Counted from the stretch's first letter, positions 17,761 through 28,810 are shown. The stretch is 63,730 nt of DNA from Candidatus Melainabacteria bacterium (GCA_023250155.1 JAHFBG010000013.1:1-63730); one strand, 5' to 3'. Notes: a model not told the origin generated them from the letters alone. A program made the numbers and translations.

Positions 17761-19382
17761 TAAAAATACCTAGTTAACTCCCAATAAGTAAAGTTTCCTC
17801 TTCTTCCAGGATATATTGAACGAACCACGCCATCACCAATTATGTGTCCAAGATAAAATGAAAAATCCAGATTCTTAGATACCTTATAATCAAAACCAAT
17901 ATCTAAAAGGTTTGCAAGAGCACGCTTTCCACTACTTGGTCTACCATTAAAACCAAAAGTAGAATTTTGAAATGCTCCACCACCTATATACCAAAGATCT
18001 TTTGGTTCAGCTAACCTCAGATTATGAAATTCTAATGTCACTGCCATTTTATCTCTTGGACGAAATAACAACTGAATAAAATTGTTCTTTAGATTCATCA
18101 TATTAAAAAATGGTGTTTTAGCATATAGACGAGGTGTAGGTAACATCTGAAAGAAGGTTTCATGTTTTCCATCAGTAGAATTACTATCTCCAGAACTTCT
18201 TTCACGACCGATTCTAAGCCAAGGCTTCATAAAAAAGTTTTTCGGTTGATATCCAGCTTCATAAGTATATGCAAATGCTCTTTGTTTTTGTTTTCCCCAG
18301 TCACCAAACTGCAACGTACCCCAAGTAAGCAAATCAACAGGTCCAACTTTTTGAAGATAATGCCCACCAAATGTATTCAATAAAATATCTTGCGTATCAC
18401 GTCTAAGAGCAGTTAATGGACGATTATCTGATTTTAACAAACTCCTATCGTCATTGTATAAGAGATAGAACAATCTTGCATCATAGTTTCTTTTTTCTAT
18501 AGGTTTCAAACCTGCCCTTACGAAGTTGAACTTTGGAGTAATTGAGGTGTACAGAAAATCCACATCACTTACTTCTCTATTTCCAGAAAGATCAAAGACT
18601 CCATATGTAGGCTTGGCTCCTACAATAGTAATATTTGTATAGGGATCATCATGAGAGATATGAAAACCATCAAAACTCCTTTGTATATGAGTAAATCCAA
18701 AATTTCCAATCAATCTTTGTCCTATTCTATTTTTCTTCACCCAATCTAAAGATGTATCCCCTGTAAGGGATTCTAATCCATCAAAAAACTCAAATCGTCC
18801 TAGCTTAACATTTGTGTTTTTTTCTAATGTGCCCTTAAAGTTTATGTTTGCTTGTTTCAAAAATATACTTGTAAAGTTTCCCCTGTTTACTCCTTTATAA
18901 ATTCCACCTAATCCTAATGGACCTTGTGGTGGTGGTGCAGATGCATTGTGTGGAAGAAAAAACAGTGCTGGAACTGAAAACTCTACAGTTGTGTCAGCAT
19001 GAGGTCTTTCATTTGTTAGTTTTATTCTAGCCAAATTTCCCACATATGGGTAATTATAATTCATACCACCAGCAACTTTACCCGGATTAAACCAATCCCA
19101 CCACTCATAACGACTGCGTAAAGAGCCACTTAACATCCATTCTTTACTAGTATTTAAATCAGCTGGAGACATAGAACTATCTTGAGTATTTAGTGCCACC
19201 TTATAGTCATTCAATTGAAGATTGTCTTGCAAGCTCAACACGTTTGTATCGAATATGTTTGTATTTGTATCTGAACTTGGCAATGTAAAAGTTTCTGCAT
19301 AAGAGACACCAGTTGTTATTAGAAATAATGCAACCAATAACAATATAGATTTTTTAATGTTTTTTAGTTTCATGATTATCAC
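17760..19382 (-). CDS. outer-membrane beta-barrel protein, alginate-export-like
   Basis: A 540-aa exported protein. A signal peptide of about 30 residues (MKLKNIKK, hydrophobic core, VSYAETF) is followed by an aromatic-rich, beta-stranded region typical of AlgE/alginate_export barrels (SLRSRYEWWDWFNPG, KLGRFEFFDG). It ends with an aromatic residue (ELTRYF), as barrel proteins do for outer-membrane assembly. Two ATGs, at 19382 and 19373, are possible starts. It overlaps the cytochrome c gene by 29 bp. In this operon it probably lets nitrate, nitrite or another small solute cross the outer membrane, by inference from context. Confidence 0.8.
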   Translation of the reverse strand: MIIMKLKNIKKSILLLVALFLITTGVSYAETFTLPSSDTNTNIFDTNVLSLQDNLQLNDYKVALNTQDSSMSPADLNTSKEWMLSGSLRSRYEWWDWFNPGKVAGGMNYNYPYVGNLARIKLTNERPHADTTVEFSVPALFFLPHNASAPPPQGPLGLGGIYKGVNRGNFTSIFLKQANINFKGTLEKNTNVKLGRFEFFDGLESLTGDTSLDWVKKNRIGQRLIGNFGFTHIQRSFDGFHISHDDPYTNITIVGAKPTYGVFDLSGNREVSDVDFLYTSITPKFNFVRAGLKPIEKRNYDARLFYLLYNDDRSLLKSDNRPLTALRRDTQDILLNTFGGHYLQKVGPVDLLTWGTLQFGDWGKQKQRAFAYTYEAGYQPKNFFMKPWLRIGRERSSGDSNSTDGKHETFFQMLPTPRLYAKTPFFNMMNLKNNFIQLLFRPRDKMAVTLEFHNLRLAEPKDLWYIGGGAFQNSTFGFNGRPSSGKRALANLLDIGFDYKVSKNLDFSFYLGHIIGDGVVRSIYPGRRGNFTYWELTRYF

Positions 19383-19950
19383 CTTTCACCTTAGCTGCAA
19401 GATCAAGCCCTTTAAGAAAATTAATAAATCCATACAATAAAAGACTAACAGAAACTATGGCTAAAAGAATATGCTTAAAGTATTTTTGAAGATTTGATAC
19501 AAATAACTTCCACGGATGTCCATCCTCAGGGCTAATTGCAAGAGTTCCATCTAAATATTCAACACTGTCAGGAATGCCATCACTATCAAGATCAGATTTG
19601 AGTCCTAATTCACGAGCAAGATCTTGTGGATGAGTCTTTAATTCCAAGAATTTTTTCTTTCCAAGAGTAAAAATAATTTGATTTCCAAAACTATTTAAAA
19701 TAGGACTTTCAACTTTACTTCCAAGATTGAAAGTACTTCTAGCACGCATTAGCTTTTCCATTTCATCTTTATTCAAAGAACCTATCTGACCTGGCTCTAA
19801 CCCTTCAGGACCATCACCATGTGAATGGCATAAAGCACAGTTTGTTTTTCTATTTGATACTTTTCTTGAATACTCATAAAACTCTGGATATGCAAAAACT
19901 TGTGCTTGAGTTAAGAAAAGTACAATGATAAAAGTAAAAAATCTTTTCAT
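19354..19950 (-). CDS. periplasmic monoheme cytochrome c, membrane-anchored
   Basis: A 198-aa protein with an N-terminal signal peptide (to about VFAYP), a single heme-binding CALCH near residue 38, a DSDGIPDSVEYLDG stretch resembling a calcium-binding loop, and a C-terminal membrane helix (HILLAIVSVSLLLYGFINF) followed by a short basic tail. It is held on the periplasmic face of the inner membrane. It lies 6 bp after cytochrome b in the nar operon, so it likely takes electrons from the Rieske/cytochrome b module. A distal Met ligand is not certain. Confidence 0.87.
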   Translation of the reverse strand: MKRFFTFIIVLFLTQAQVFAYPEFYEYSRKVSNRKTNCALCHSHGDGPEGLEPGQIGSLNKDEMEKLMRARSTFNLGSKVESPILNSFGNQIIFTLGKKKFLELKTHPQDLARELGLKSDLDSDGIPDSVEYLDGTLAISPEDGHPWKLFVSNLQKYFKHILLAIVSVSLLLYGFINFLKGLDLAAKVKGDNHETKKH

Positions 19951-19956
19951 TGAATT

Positions 19957-21054
19957 TTATTTAACCCCCTTAATCATTTCAAATATTGCCTCTCCAAACA
20001 CTGTCATAATTACAAAATATGCAAAAGCAAGCCAGCTTAAAAATCTTAAAGTCTTTCTTTTAGTACCTTGAAATATTCTAGGTACAAGAAAAAGTCCAAC
20101 TACAAGTACACCCATAGCTACAATAATTACCCAAAATGGCAACAATTCCATAGGATAATATAAAAAGAAAAAGTACCATTCTGGTTTAATGCCATCAGGG
20201 GTAGAACCAAGTGGATTATAAGGTTCAGTAAGTGGATATGGAAAAAATGACTCAAAAGGTATGGTAATAGACAGTATAAATAAAATTAAAAATACAATAG
20301 CCCATAAACTAAAATCTTTAATTAAAAAGTTTGGAAAAAATGGTTCTGTTTTTTCTACATTTCTTGATACTCCTTTACTCATTCCATGTAGTTGAACAGA
20401 AAGTAAATGTACCCCTAAGATAGCTAATATTGCTAATGGGAGTATTACTATATGAATTGCAAAGAATCTACTTAAGGTTTCTTGTCCTATGGATGGACCT
20501 CCTTGAATAATTTCTATCAATTTGTTTGGCAGCTCTGAAAGTACCCCAGGTAAATATTGTCCTACTGCACCTATAAACTGTAATCCTACTTTTGTAGCAT
20601 TTACTGACAATTGGTGCCATGGTAAAAGATAGCCACTAAAACCAAATGTAAATGTAATGAATATAAGAACAACCCCACTCCACCAAGTAATTTCTCTTGG
20701 TTTTTCAAAAGCTTTCATAGCAAAGGTAGTAAGAAAATGAATAATGGCACATAGAATCATCGCTGATGATGACCACGTATGCATGTTTCTAATGACAGCT
20801 CCACCAGGTACTTTTTCAGTTATAAACTTTACAGAATCATAAGCTTCATTAACCGTAGGCTGATAGTAGAAAAGTAAAAATAATCCTGTTAAAACTTGAA
20901 TTATAAAAAACAATAAAGTTAATCCACCAAGATAATATGCCCATGAAAGCTTGTGGACAGGGACTACTTTCTTCATCAGCATGGACTTCATGTTCATGTT
21001 TTCAAGAGGAAATCTTTCCTTAATAAAACCTGAGAGGGTATTTAACATTTTCAT
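19957..21054 (-). CDS. cytochrome b of a bc/b6-type quinol oxidising module
   Basis: A 365-aa integral membrane protein homologous to cytochrome b of bc1/b6f complexes, with N- and C-terminal parts joined. Four heme ligands are visible: His pairs with 13 residues between them in the second helix (MHTWSSSAMILCAIIH) and 14 in the fourth (IHIVILPLAILAILGVH). The 14-residue spacing is the b6/Firmicutes type. The quinol-oxidation (Qo) site PEWY motif is present (IKPEWYFFFLYY). Its ATG overlaps the stop of the NarI-Rieske gene by 4 bp, so Rieske and cytochrome b are made together. Confidence 0.93.
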   Translation of the reverse strand: MKMLNTLSGFIKERFPLENMNMKSMLMKKVVPVHKLSWAYYLGGLTLLFFIIQVLTGLFLLFYYQPTVNEAYDSVKFITEKVPGGAVIRNMHTWSSSAMILCAIIHFLTTFAMKAFEKPREITWWSGVVLIFITFTFGFSGYLLPWHQLSVNATKVGLQFIGAVGQYLPGVLSELPNKLIEIIQGGPSIGQETLSRFFAIHIVILPLAILAILGVHLLSVQLHGMSKGVSRNVEKTEPFFPNFLIKDFSLWAIVFLILFILSITIPFESFFPYPLTEPYNPLGSTPDGIKPEWYFFFLYYPMELLPFWVIIVAMGVLVVGLFLVPRIFQGTKRKTLRFLSWLAFAYFVIMTVFGEAIFEMIKGVK

Positions 21055-22325
21055 GTGTTCCCCTCCTTAATAATATAAACTTTATATTCATTTAATTTTG
21101 ATTTGTCAGGATTTATTACTATTTGCTGAGATTGATCCATTAAAATAAATTTAACTGTAGGAAGTGCTTTTGGAGCTGGTCCATCTAATACATCTCCTGT
21201 TTTCACATCAAAATGTGATATGTGACATGGACACAACAACTTACCATTTTTAACTTTATTTGTTACTGTACATCCTAAATGAGTACACTTTGCTGAATAT
21301 AAAAGTGGTAGACCTCTTTCATCTTTAAATGCCAGAGCAGGCTTCATACTATAGTCAGTAAAATATAATCCTTCATCTGTTTTTAAATCTTTTAAATCTG
21401 CTATATAAATATATTCATTTACTAATCTTTCATTCTCTAGTTCTTTTTGTTTAATAGTAGCTTTCATTTTTTCAAGTTTGTTTTTTAACATCTCTTCTTT
21501 TTCTTTAGCTGAAAGAGAAGGACCTCTAAAAAATGGAATTACTTTATCTGCAATTCCAATAGATAATAAAATTAGTCCTGTTGTAATTCCAAAAGCAGAT
21601 TTCAAGAAATGCCTTCTAGATTGAGCTTCAAGTTGAGCTATAATTACTTCTTCTTTTAGCCTTCTTGAATTCCAAACTACAATTTGCGGAAGTCTGGTTA
21701 TATATTCAAGAGGCAAAGCAAATATATGAATTAGTCTTGAAAATGGCATAAAAAGTATAATTACCCAAGCAATAACAATATGAGCTTTTATAATTAATGG
21801 CATGCTAGCTACATAAGATACATCTGGTCTAAATGAAAGAATACTCCATAAGTATGGAGTAACAGTACTAGGTGCCCATGCTGCACCCCATCTATATAAA
21901 GTGGCTACAAGAATACCAAGCAATATTTGTAGTGTTAACAATGAAAGAATAATAAGATCCATATTAGAAGTAACTGCCTGAATACGAGCATTTCTAAGTC
22001 TTCTAAGGAATAAAACAACTAATCCACCAAGTGCAAACATTGCAGCAATTAAACCTATGCCTTCAAGAATATAAAGAATATTTGTTTTCGACACTAGTGC
22101 CTGTAGTAATTTGGGCATAGTAAATGCAACTACATGTCCTAAGAATATAATCCCAATACCCATATGCCAGGGTACTGATCCCCAAAATAATTTATCCTTT
22201 TCAAGAAATTGAGAAGATAAGGATGACAGACTAAATTTCTTAGATTTAAATCTATAAATTGTAACTGTAATCAAAGAAAACATAGCTACATAAGGAAGAC
22301 TTATAAGTAAAAAGAAATCAGACAT
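21051..22325 (-). CDS. narI: NarI-like gamma subunit fused to a Rieske [2Fe-2S] domain
   Basis: A 424-aa fusion. Residues 1 to about 220 are a NarI-like cytochrome b membrane domain with five hydrophobic helices and candidate heme histidines (WHMGIGIIFLGH, KAHIVIAW, RLIHIF). Near residue 237 there is an internal twin-arginine-like SRRHFLKSAFG followed by a hydrophobic stretch, as at the start of stand-alone Rieske proteins. A charged, coiled-coil-like linker follows (about 275-310), then the Rieske fold with Cys347/His349 (CTHLGC) and Cys365/His368 (CPCH). This would link nitrate reductase directly to the bc-type module. It is spaced 2 bp from narJ and overlaps cytochrome b by 4 bp. Confidence 0.9.
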   Translation of the reverse strand: MSDFFLLISLPYVAMFSLITVTIYRFKSKKFSLSSLSSQFLEKDKLFWGSVPWHMGIGIIFLGHVVAFTMPKLLQALVSKTNILYILEGIGLIAAMFALGGLVVLFLRRLRNARIQAVTSNMDLIILSLLTLQILLGILVATLYRWGAAWAPSTVTPYLWSILSFRPDVSYVASMPLIIKAHIVIAWVIILFMPFSRLIHIFALPLEYITRLPQIVVWNSRRLKEEVIIAQLEAQSRRHFLKSAFGITTGLILLSIGIADKVIPFFRGPSLSAKEKEEMLKNKLEKMKATIKQKELENERLVNEYIYIADLKDLKTDEGLYFTDYSMKPALAFKDERGLPLLYSAKCTHLGCTVTNKVKNGKLLCPCHISHFDVKTGDVLDGPAPKALPTVKFILMDQSQQIVINPDKSKLNEYKVYIIKEGNT

Positions 22326-22327
22326 TT

Positions 22328-22873
22328 TTAAATCTTTACCTCCTTAATTTCAGATGCAGTATGTAATTCTTTTTCTATCATATTCTTTACAGATAAAATT
22401 AAAGTCTTATATGGAGATGGACTTTCATTTAATGTTTTTAATATAGAATCAATAGGCGGTAAAATACATTCATTTAATAAATCTGTGTATTTTTTTTCAT
22501 CTTTTAATCTCTTAGAAAGCCTTAGTAACCAAGGTATAAAATCAGGCAATTCAGGTTCACAATTTAAACCATGTTCTTGGTATGCTTGCTTTAAACGAGC
22601 CATATAAGCCCCTCTGTTAAAATTCTCTTCACCAAATATATGAATCCCAGAATAAAGTGAACAAATAGGATTAACATCAAAGGTTTGAGTATATAGCTCC
22701 TGAATACTCTCAAAAGAATGATTGTTCACATATTCTATAAACGGTTTAAGAATATTTTTATTGTCTGGTAGATTTATTTGATAGCTTTGTAATAGAGCTT
22801 TATAATTTTCTTGAGGATACTCAAGAAGAGAAGCTAATATATCATAATCAGGCATTGTGTTTAACTCTGTCAT
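22328..22873 (-). CDS. narJ: nitrate reductase assembly chaperone NarJ
   Basis: A 181-aa TorD-family helical chaperone that binds apo-NarG for Moco insertion and is absent from the final complex. The N-terminal DYDILASLLEYP and the FDVNPICSLYSGIHIFGEE region fit NarJ, as does the PDFIPWLLRLSK segment. It sits in the canonical place directly after narH and before narI. Confidence 0.9.
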   Translation of the reverse strand: MTELNTMPDYDILASLLEYPQENYKALLQSYQINLPDNKNILKPFIEYVNNHSFESIQELYTQTFDVNPICSLYSGIHIFGEENFNRGAYMARLKQAYQEHGLNCEPELPDFIPWLLRLSKRLKDEKKYTDLLNECILPPIDSILKTLNESPSPYKTLILSVKNMIEKELHTASEIKEVKI

Positions 22874-24367
22874 TTATAATCCTCTTTCTGGTGTTTGAAC
22901 TTCACCACATCCTGTACATCCCTTACACTTTTCTGTTGACATTTTAGGTTCAATCGCTTCTTCTCTCTGTATAGGAGGAAGAACAAACCTATCATAGACT
23001 GTAGGCAATGAAGTCATGGCAAAGATAGCTTCAGCTTCTTCATCTGAGACATTTGCTTCACGCATAATTGCCTCAACTTTATCTTTATCAATATCAGGAA
23101 CTTGCTGAACTCTTTTAAAATATCTTACAGCCATCATTTTTTTTAGAGCACTGATTATAATACTTTCATTGTTAGCACTGAATAGTCTTGCTAAATATGA
23201 AACAGAAAGTCTTGCTTTATCCAAGCTCGTAAAGAACTTTTCAGGATCATGCTCATACATTCCATTTTCAACCTTACCTTGTATAGGTAAGAGTGGTGGA
23301 ACATAAAATAACATTGGCATTGTACGATACTCAATGTGTAGAGGTAATGCAAGCTTCCACTCAACAACATATTTATAGACAGGAGAGTTTTGTGCTGCAT
23401 CAATAAACTCATCACTAATACCATTTCTTTTTGCAGCCTCAACTACTTTTGGATCATGCGGATTTAAAATAATACTTCTTTGTGACTCAACAAGACTATG
23501 CTCAGGGACTTTCATAGCATCAGGGATTCTATCTGCATCATACAAAAGAACCCCCATATATCTAATTCTCCCCACACATGAATGAAAACAAGCAGGAGCT
23601 TGCCCTGTTTCAAGACGTGGATAGCACAATATACATTTTTCTGATTTTCCGGTTTTCCAATTATAATAAATCTTTTTATATGGGCAAGCAGCAATACATG
23701 CTCTCCAACCTCTGCATTTATCCTGGTTTATTAAAACAATTCCATCTTCACCACGTTTATATAATGCACCAGAAGGACATGATGCTACACACGATGGATT
23801 TGCACAATGATTACAAATACGAGGGAGATACATCATAGCAATGTTTTCAACTTCAAACATAAGATCACGTTCTTCCTGTGTCATAGCTTCAAGGTTCGGA
23901 TCGTTTTTAGCGTATAAATTTGATCCACCTAAGTCATCATCCCAATTTGGACCTGATTCTATACTTATTTCTTCACCTGTAATTTTTGAAATAGGAACTG
24001 CTGTAGGTTGATCATCTCCTAATGGTGCATTAAATAGATCTTCATATTTGTATGTCCAAGGTTCATAATAATCATCCAGTCCTGGCATATTTGGATTGTA
24101 AAATAGGTTTACAAAACCTTGTAGTTTATTTTTTTGTGATTTTAGTTTTAGTACTTCACCTTCAAATTCCCAGCCACCTTTGTATTTATCCTGATCTTCC
24201 CATTGAGTAGGAAAACCAGTCCCTGGCTTAGTTTCAACATTATTCCACCACATATACTCTGTACCTTCTCTACCAGTCCAGATATTTTTACAGGCAACAC
24301 TACAAGTATGACAACCTATACATTTGTCTAAGTGAAACACCATAGATACATGAGCCCTTACGTCCAT
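22874..24367 (-). CDS. narH: respiratory nitrate reductase beta subunit NarH
   Basis: A 497-aa iron-sulfur subunit carrying electrons from NarI to NarG. Cluster motifs are CIGCHTCSVACKNIW near the N terminus, CNHCANPSCVASCP, CRGWRACIAACP (Trp in place of Cys, the [3Fe-4S] signature) and CILCYPRLETGQAPAC. A C-terminal extension adds CKGCTGCGEVQ, not expected in E. coli NarH. The gene overlaps narG by one base. Confidence 0.96.
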   Translation of the reverse strand: MDVRAHVSMVFHLDKCIGCHTCSVACKNIWTGREGTEYMWWNNVETKPGTGFPTQWEDQDKYKGGWEFEGEVLKLKSQKNKLQGFVNLFYNPNMPGLDDYYEPWTYKYEDLFNAPLGDDQPTAVPISKITGEEISIESGPNWDDDLGGSNLYAKNDPNLEAMTQEERDLMFEVENIAMMYLPRICNHCANPSCVASCPSGALYKRGEDGIVLINQDKCRGWRACIAACPYKKIYYNWKTGKSEKCILCYPRLETGQAPACFHSCVGRIRYMGVLLYDADRIPDAMKVPEHSLVESQRSIILNPHDPKVVEAAKRNGISDEFIDAAQNSPVYKYVVEWKLALPLHIEYRTMPMLFYVPPLLPIQGKVENGMYEHDPEKFFTSLDKARLSVSYLARLFSANNESIIISALKKMMAVRYFKRVQQVPDIDKDKVEAIMREANVSDEEAEAIFAMTSLPTVYDRFVLPPIQREEAIEPKMSTEKCKGCTGCGEVQTPERGL

Positions 24368-27300
24368 CAGAATTCCACCTTCTTTAATTTCCTAACTACC
24401 ACATGCGTTTCACGATTTACCCCAGTCGGTCCCCAATAATTAAACGCATAGGTAAATTGGGCATACCCACCTATCATAAAAAGTGGTTTTAACCTGACAC
24501 GCGTCAAACTATTATGACCACCAGCTCTCTTATTTCCCCTTACTGTAGATTTTGGAACTGATAAAGTTCTTTCTGGAGAATGATAAATCATACATATCCC
24601 ACGTGGAATTCTTGCTGTTACACAAGCACGTGTACACACAACTCCATTATCATTGAAGATTTCAACCCAGTCATTATCTTCAATTCCTATTAAATCAGCA
24701 TCTTTATCATTTATCCAAAAAGGTTCTATACCCCTGGATAAAGTTTTCATTGTAAGAGTATCTCCAAAGGTAGAGTGTATACCCCATTTACCATGAGGTG
24801 TCAGATAGTTTAGTACAATACTATTTCCATCAGTTTCAGATTTAACAAGATCACCATATGTTTTAGCATCAATCCGTGGCTTGTGCGTAGGAAGCTGTTC
24901 TCCAAAAGCAATATATGCTTCATGATCTAAATAAAAATGCTGTCTTCCTGTCAATGTTCTCCATGGAATCTTTTGTTCAACGTTTAAAACATAAGAGGAA
25001 TACGATCTCCCACCATTTATATTGCCAGTCCAAAACGGTGTGGTAAGAAGTCTTCTAGGTCCGACTACAATATCATCAAATGTAATTTTTACATCTCTTG
25101 TATTAGCTGCTAATTTAGTTAGCTCAAGCCCTGTTTTTTTAGACTCTGCTTCAAATGCTCTATGAGCCAACTCTCCATTTGTCTCTGCAGCAAAAGCAAG
25201 TATATATTCACAAGCATCTCTTTCATTTTTTACTGATATATATTCATTCCCATCCCAAACTTCTTTAGGATGTTCTTTTAAATGCTTTTCATAAACATCT
25301 TTTACATCAATCGTTAATCCATGCATACCAAGTCCATTATTTTTAATGCCATGTCCAATTGAGATAAATCGATTGTATAGATTTATCAAATCTCTTTCCA
25401 CAATTTTAATATTTGGCATTGTTTTTCCAGGAATAGGCTCACACTCACCTTTTGACCAGTCTTGTATAGTGCTTTGAGCCATTTCACCAGGCGTATCATG
25501 CATAATAGGAAAACATATAATATCTTTTATCGGTTTAGAAAAATACTTCTTTGCAAGCTCTGAAGTAGCTTTAGCTAAACCTTTAAATGCATCCCAATCA
25601 CTCTTTGATTCCCAAGATGGAATTACTGCTTTTTGAAGCGGATGTATAAATGTATGCATATCTGTAGTATTCAAATCATCTTTTTCATAGTATGTTGCAG
25701 CAGGAAGAATAATATCCGAATAAAGAGCAGAAGTATCCATCCTGAAATTTAAATCAATTATTAAGTCCATTTTTCCAAGAGGAAGCTTGTCATGCCATTT
25801 AATTTCTTTTACTTGATCAGGACTAATTTCATCAGCAATAGAGTTCGTATGAGTACCAAGATAGTGTTTTAAGAAATACTCATGACCTTTAGCTGATGAC
25901 ATAAGAGCATTTCCTCTCCATATATAGAACACTCTTGGAAAGCATTTTTCATCATCAGGATCTTCTATAGAAAATTTTAAATCTTTATTTTTAAGTTTAT
26001 CAACTGTATATTGAACAATTTCAGCATCTGTTTTTGCACCACTACTCATAGCCTCATTTATAAGTTCAGTGTTGCTCTTATTGAATTGTGGGTAAAAAGG
26101 TAACCATCCCATTCGTACTGCCTGAATGTTTTTGTCGACAGTATGACCACTTGACATGCAATGCTTTTCATCAGAGACAGCACACATTTCACTAAATGGT
26201 TTATCGTAGCGCCATTGATCAGAATGAACATAATGAAAGGATGGAGTGTTTTGAAGTCTTGGTGGTCCTGTCCAGTCAGCTCCAAAAGCTAATGGTGCCC
26301 AACTAGTCATAGTAGCAAGTTTTTCTTGACCTACATAGTGATTTAGACCTCCTCCGTTTACACCCACACAACCAGTCAGCATAAGTGCTGTAATAGGTGC
26401 ACGATAAATTAAATTATTATGATACCAATGATTAACACCAGCACCAATAATAATAGAGCATTTACCTTTTGACAATTCTGCTGTTTTTGCCCATTCTCTT
26501 GCAAATTTTATAACTACACTAGCTTTTACACCAGTAAATTTTTCCTGCCAGGCAGGTGTAAATGGAACTTCATCATCATATGATAAAGGATAATCACCAT
26601 CTAATCCACGACTAACTCCATACTGAGCCATTAGAAGATCTAACCCAGTAGTTACAAGTACTTCACCGTTGACTGTTTGGATTTTTTTTACAGGTACACC
26701 TCTATATAAAAACTTATCATTTGTACTTTCAGAAAAATCAGAAAGTTTAATTTTGGCAACTGTATCTTTATTCTCTATAAATGTTAAAAGAGGATCTATT
26801 GTTTCATCATGAACACCATCAATATTTTTTAAATTCCATTGTCCTTTTTTATTTTGCCAGCGATAACCAAGAGTACCAACAGGCAGTTTTATAGAGTTTG
26901 ATTTAGAATCAAAAACAAATGTTTTCCACTCTGCATTTTCTTCATTCTTTGTTTCTTCTATTTGAGAAGCTCTAAGGAGTTTTCCTGTGGTATAACTACC
27001 ATCTTCATTCTTATCCAAAGTAACTAAAAAAGGAGCATCAGTATTGTATTTTGTATAATTATTAAAATATTCTGTTTTTTTATCCTGATAAAACTCTTTT
27101 AAAATAACATGTCCTACTGCCATCCAGAATGCAGAATCTTGTCCCTGATGAAGAGGAATCCATTCATCACCAGCTTTTGAAGTCATGCTTAAATCAGGAG
27201 AAAATACCACTACTTTAGCTCCATTGTGTCTGGCTTCTACAAGGAAATGGGCATCTGGAGTTCTTGTCATAAAGACATTTGATCCTACAACTGCAATATA

Positions 27301-27996
27301 TTTTGAATGGTACCAATCTGCACTTTCTGCTACATCTGTTTGCTCTCCCCAAACCTCAGGTGAAGCCGATGGCAAATCACAATACCAATCATAAAAGCTT
27401 AAGCATACACCACCCATAAGTTGTAAAAACCTGGCTCCTGAAGCATAACTAACCATAGACATAGCTGGAATTGGAGAAAATCCTATTATTCTGTCTGTGC
27501 CATATTTTTGAATAGTATGAATGTTTGCAGCTGCCATAATTTCATAAGCTTCATCCCAAGAACTCCTTCTCAAACCACCTTTACCACGGGCTTCTTGATA
27601 TTTTTTTCTTAATTCAGAATTCTCTTGTATAGATTTCCAGGCAAGAACAGGATCGTTATTATTTATCTTTTTAGCTTCTTTCCAAAGATCAAGTAGAACT
27701 CCACGCACATATGGATACTTTACTCTTAAAGGACTATAGATGTACCATGAATAAGAAATTCCACGTTGACAACCACGTGGTTCATAAGGAGGCAATCCTT
27801 TATCAAGTTTTGGATAGTCAAGAGCTTGTAATTCCCAGGTGACAATGCCATTTTTAACATATATATTCCAACTGCATGATCCTGTACAGTTTACTCCATG
27901 AGTACTTCTAACCAGCTTGTCATAAGACCAACGATTTCTATAAAACTCTTCCCAAGAGCGTTCATCAGGGTTTATGATATCTTGAATCCACGACAT
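24367..27996 (-). CDS. narG: respiratory nitrate reductase alpha subunit NarG
   Basis: A 1209-aa catalytic subunit with Mo-bis-MGD, reducing nitrate to nitrite. The N terminus has the FS0 [4Fe-4S] motif with histidine ([17 protein letters not shown]) and its last cysteine in PRGCQRG. There is no Tat motif at the N terminus, which points to the cytoplasmic-facing type and fits the presence of narK. Length and C-terminal cofactor-binding segment ([12 protein letters not shown]) are typical. A GGGAG ribosome binding site precedes the ATG. It starts 10 bp after the diheme cytochrome gene. Confidence 0.97.
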   Translation of the reverse strand: MSWIQDIINPDERSWEEFYRNRWSYDKLVRSTHGVNCTGSCSWNIYVKNGIVTWELQALDYPKLDKGLPPYEPRGCQRGISYSWYIYSPLRVKYPYVRGVLLDLWKEAKKINNNDPVLAWKSIQENSELRKKYQEARGKGGLRRSSWDEAYEIMAAANIHTIQKYGTDRIIGFSPIPAMSMVSYASGARFLQLMGGVCLSFYDWYCDLPSASPEVWGEQTDVAESADWYHSKYIAVVGSNVFMTRTPDAHFLVEARHNGAKVVVFSPDLSMTSKAGDEWIPLHQGQDSAFWMAVGHVILKEFYQDKKTEYFNNYTKYNTDAPFLVTLDKNEDGSYTTGKLLRASQIEETKNEENAEWKTFVFDSKSNSIKLPVGTLGYRWQNKKGQWNLKNIDGVHDETIDPLLTFIENKDTVAKIKLSDFSESTNDKFLYRGVPVKKIQTVNGEVLVTTGLDLLMAQYGVSRGLDGDYPLSYDDEVPFTPAWQEKFTGVKASVVIKFAREWAKTAELSKGKCSIIIGAGVNHWYHNNLIYRAPITALMLTGCVGVNGGGLNHYVGQEKLATMTSWAPLAFGADWTGPPRLQNTPSFHYVHSDQWRYDKPFSEMCAVSDEKHCMSSGHTVDKNIQAVRMGWLPFYPQFNKSNTELINEAMSSGAKTDAEIVQYTVDKLKNKDLKFSIEDPDDEKCFPRVFYIWRGNALMSSAKGHEYFLKHYLGTHTNSIADEISPDQVKEIKWHDKLPLGKMDLIIDLNFRMDTSALYSDIILPAATYYEKDDLNTTDMHTFIHPLQKAVIPSWESKSDWDAFKGLAKATSELAKKYFSKPIKDIICFPIMHDTPGEMAQSTIQDWSKGECEPIPGKTMPNIKIVERDLINLYNRFISIGHGIKNNGLGMHGLTIDVKDVYEKHLKEHPKEVWDGNEYISVKNERDACEYILAFAAETNGELAHRAFEAESKKTGLELTKLAANTRDVKITFDDIVVGPRRLLTTPFWTGNINGGRSYSSYVLNVEQKIPWRTLTGRQHFYLDHEAYIAFGEQLPTHKPRIDAKTYGDLVKSETDGNSIVLNYLTPHGKWGIHSTFGDTLTMKTLSRGIEPFWINDKDADLIGIEDNDWVEIFNDNGVVCTRACVTARIPRGICMIYHSPERTLSVPKSTVRGNKRAGGHNSLTRVRLKPLFMIGGYAQFTYAFNYWGPTGVNRETHVVVRKLKKVEF

Positions 27997-28006
27997 ATTT
28001 TTCTCC

Positions 28007-28810
28007 CTATTTCCTCTTTAGATTTTTTCTAACACCCTTTAACCGATTTCTATAAAAGAATAAAAGTAATATATATAAGAAAGCACAACCTACTAAACCA
28101 ACGATATGAAAGCTAGATTTCGAATGTTGAGACTTACCATTGATTGATTTTAAAAAAGCGACAAGATGTACTGCTTCTTGTTTTGAAATAGGATGTTCTC
28201 TATAAACATCTTTCATTACCTTCCAATTACTCGATTCTATTCCAGAAATGAGATTATTTCTACCAAATTTTTTATAGACATTAGATAAATCTGGACCAAG
28301 CTTTCCACCGCCCCATCCACGCAATTCACCAACATTATGACAAGCAATACAAGAAGTTCCACCATTATGGAGATGTTTTTTACCAAGGAATAATTCTCTC
28401 CCAATTTTTATATCTGGTGGATCTAGTTTAGCTTCAGCCAATTTAGCAAGTCTTTCAGTTTCATTTTTTATTCTAGGGATAGGATCTTTTGACTGTAAAA
28501 ATGTAGCAAGTGATTCTATTTCATCCTTAGTGAGTGGTCCTACTTGTTCTTGCATTCTAAAAATTGATTTAATTAAATCACTGTGTTGTGCTTTAGCAGC
28601 TTTGCTCAAATCTGGACCCGTTAAATCTCCACCACCGATAGTATGACAACCAGCACATTTTAAAACAAACAATTTTGCTTCTTCATCTGCTTTAATTCTT
28701 GATGATTGCTGTTTATCAGCTTCTGCCTTAACAGGACAATTCAATACATTAGTAGTGAAAAGTAATAATAAAACATAAAGGAAAGATATTGATTGGTTTA
28801 TTCTTTTCAA
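28007..28810 (-). CDS. diheme cytochrome c, first gene of the nar operon
   Basis: A 267-aa protein with a signal peptide, two class I cytochrome c domains (CAGCH near residue 53, CIACH near 151) and a C-terminal membrane helix ([10 protein letters not shown]) with a basic tail. GPDLSKA and GPDLSNV loops after the hemes resemble cytochrome c of terminal oxidase or NarC type. The start is a TTG at 28810 with a weak ribosome binding site, so the exact start is uncertain. Its place before narG recalls the NarC cytochrome of Thermus-type operons. It may accept electrons from the bc-like module and pass them to an unknown acceptor. Confidence 0.88.
   Translation of the reverse strand: MKRINQSISFLYVLLLLFTTNVLNCPVKAEADKQQSSRIKADEEAKLFVLKCAGCHTIGGGDLTGPDLSKAAKAQHSDLIKSIFRMQEQVGPLTKDEIESLATFLQSKDPIPRIKNETERLAKLAEAKLDPPDIKIGRELFLGKKHLHNGGTSCIACHNVGELRGWGGGKLGPDLSNVYKKFGRNNLISGIESSNWKVMKDVYREHPISKQEAVHLVAFLKSINGKSQHSKSSFHIVGLVGCAFLYILLLFFYRNRLKGVRKNLKRK

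Noticed and set aside
24367..27996. NarG as a periplasmic (Tat-exported) enzyme
   Set aside because: No twin-arginine motif or hydrophobic leader at the N terminus, and a narK transporter is present, which fits the cytoplasmic type.
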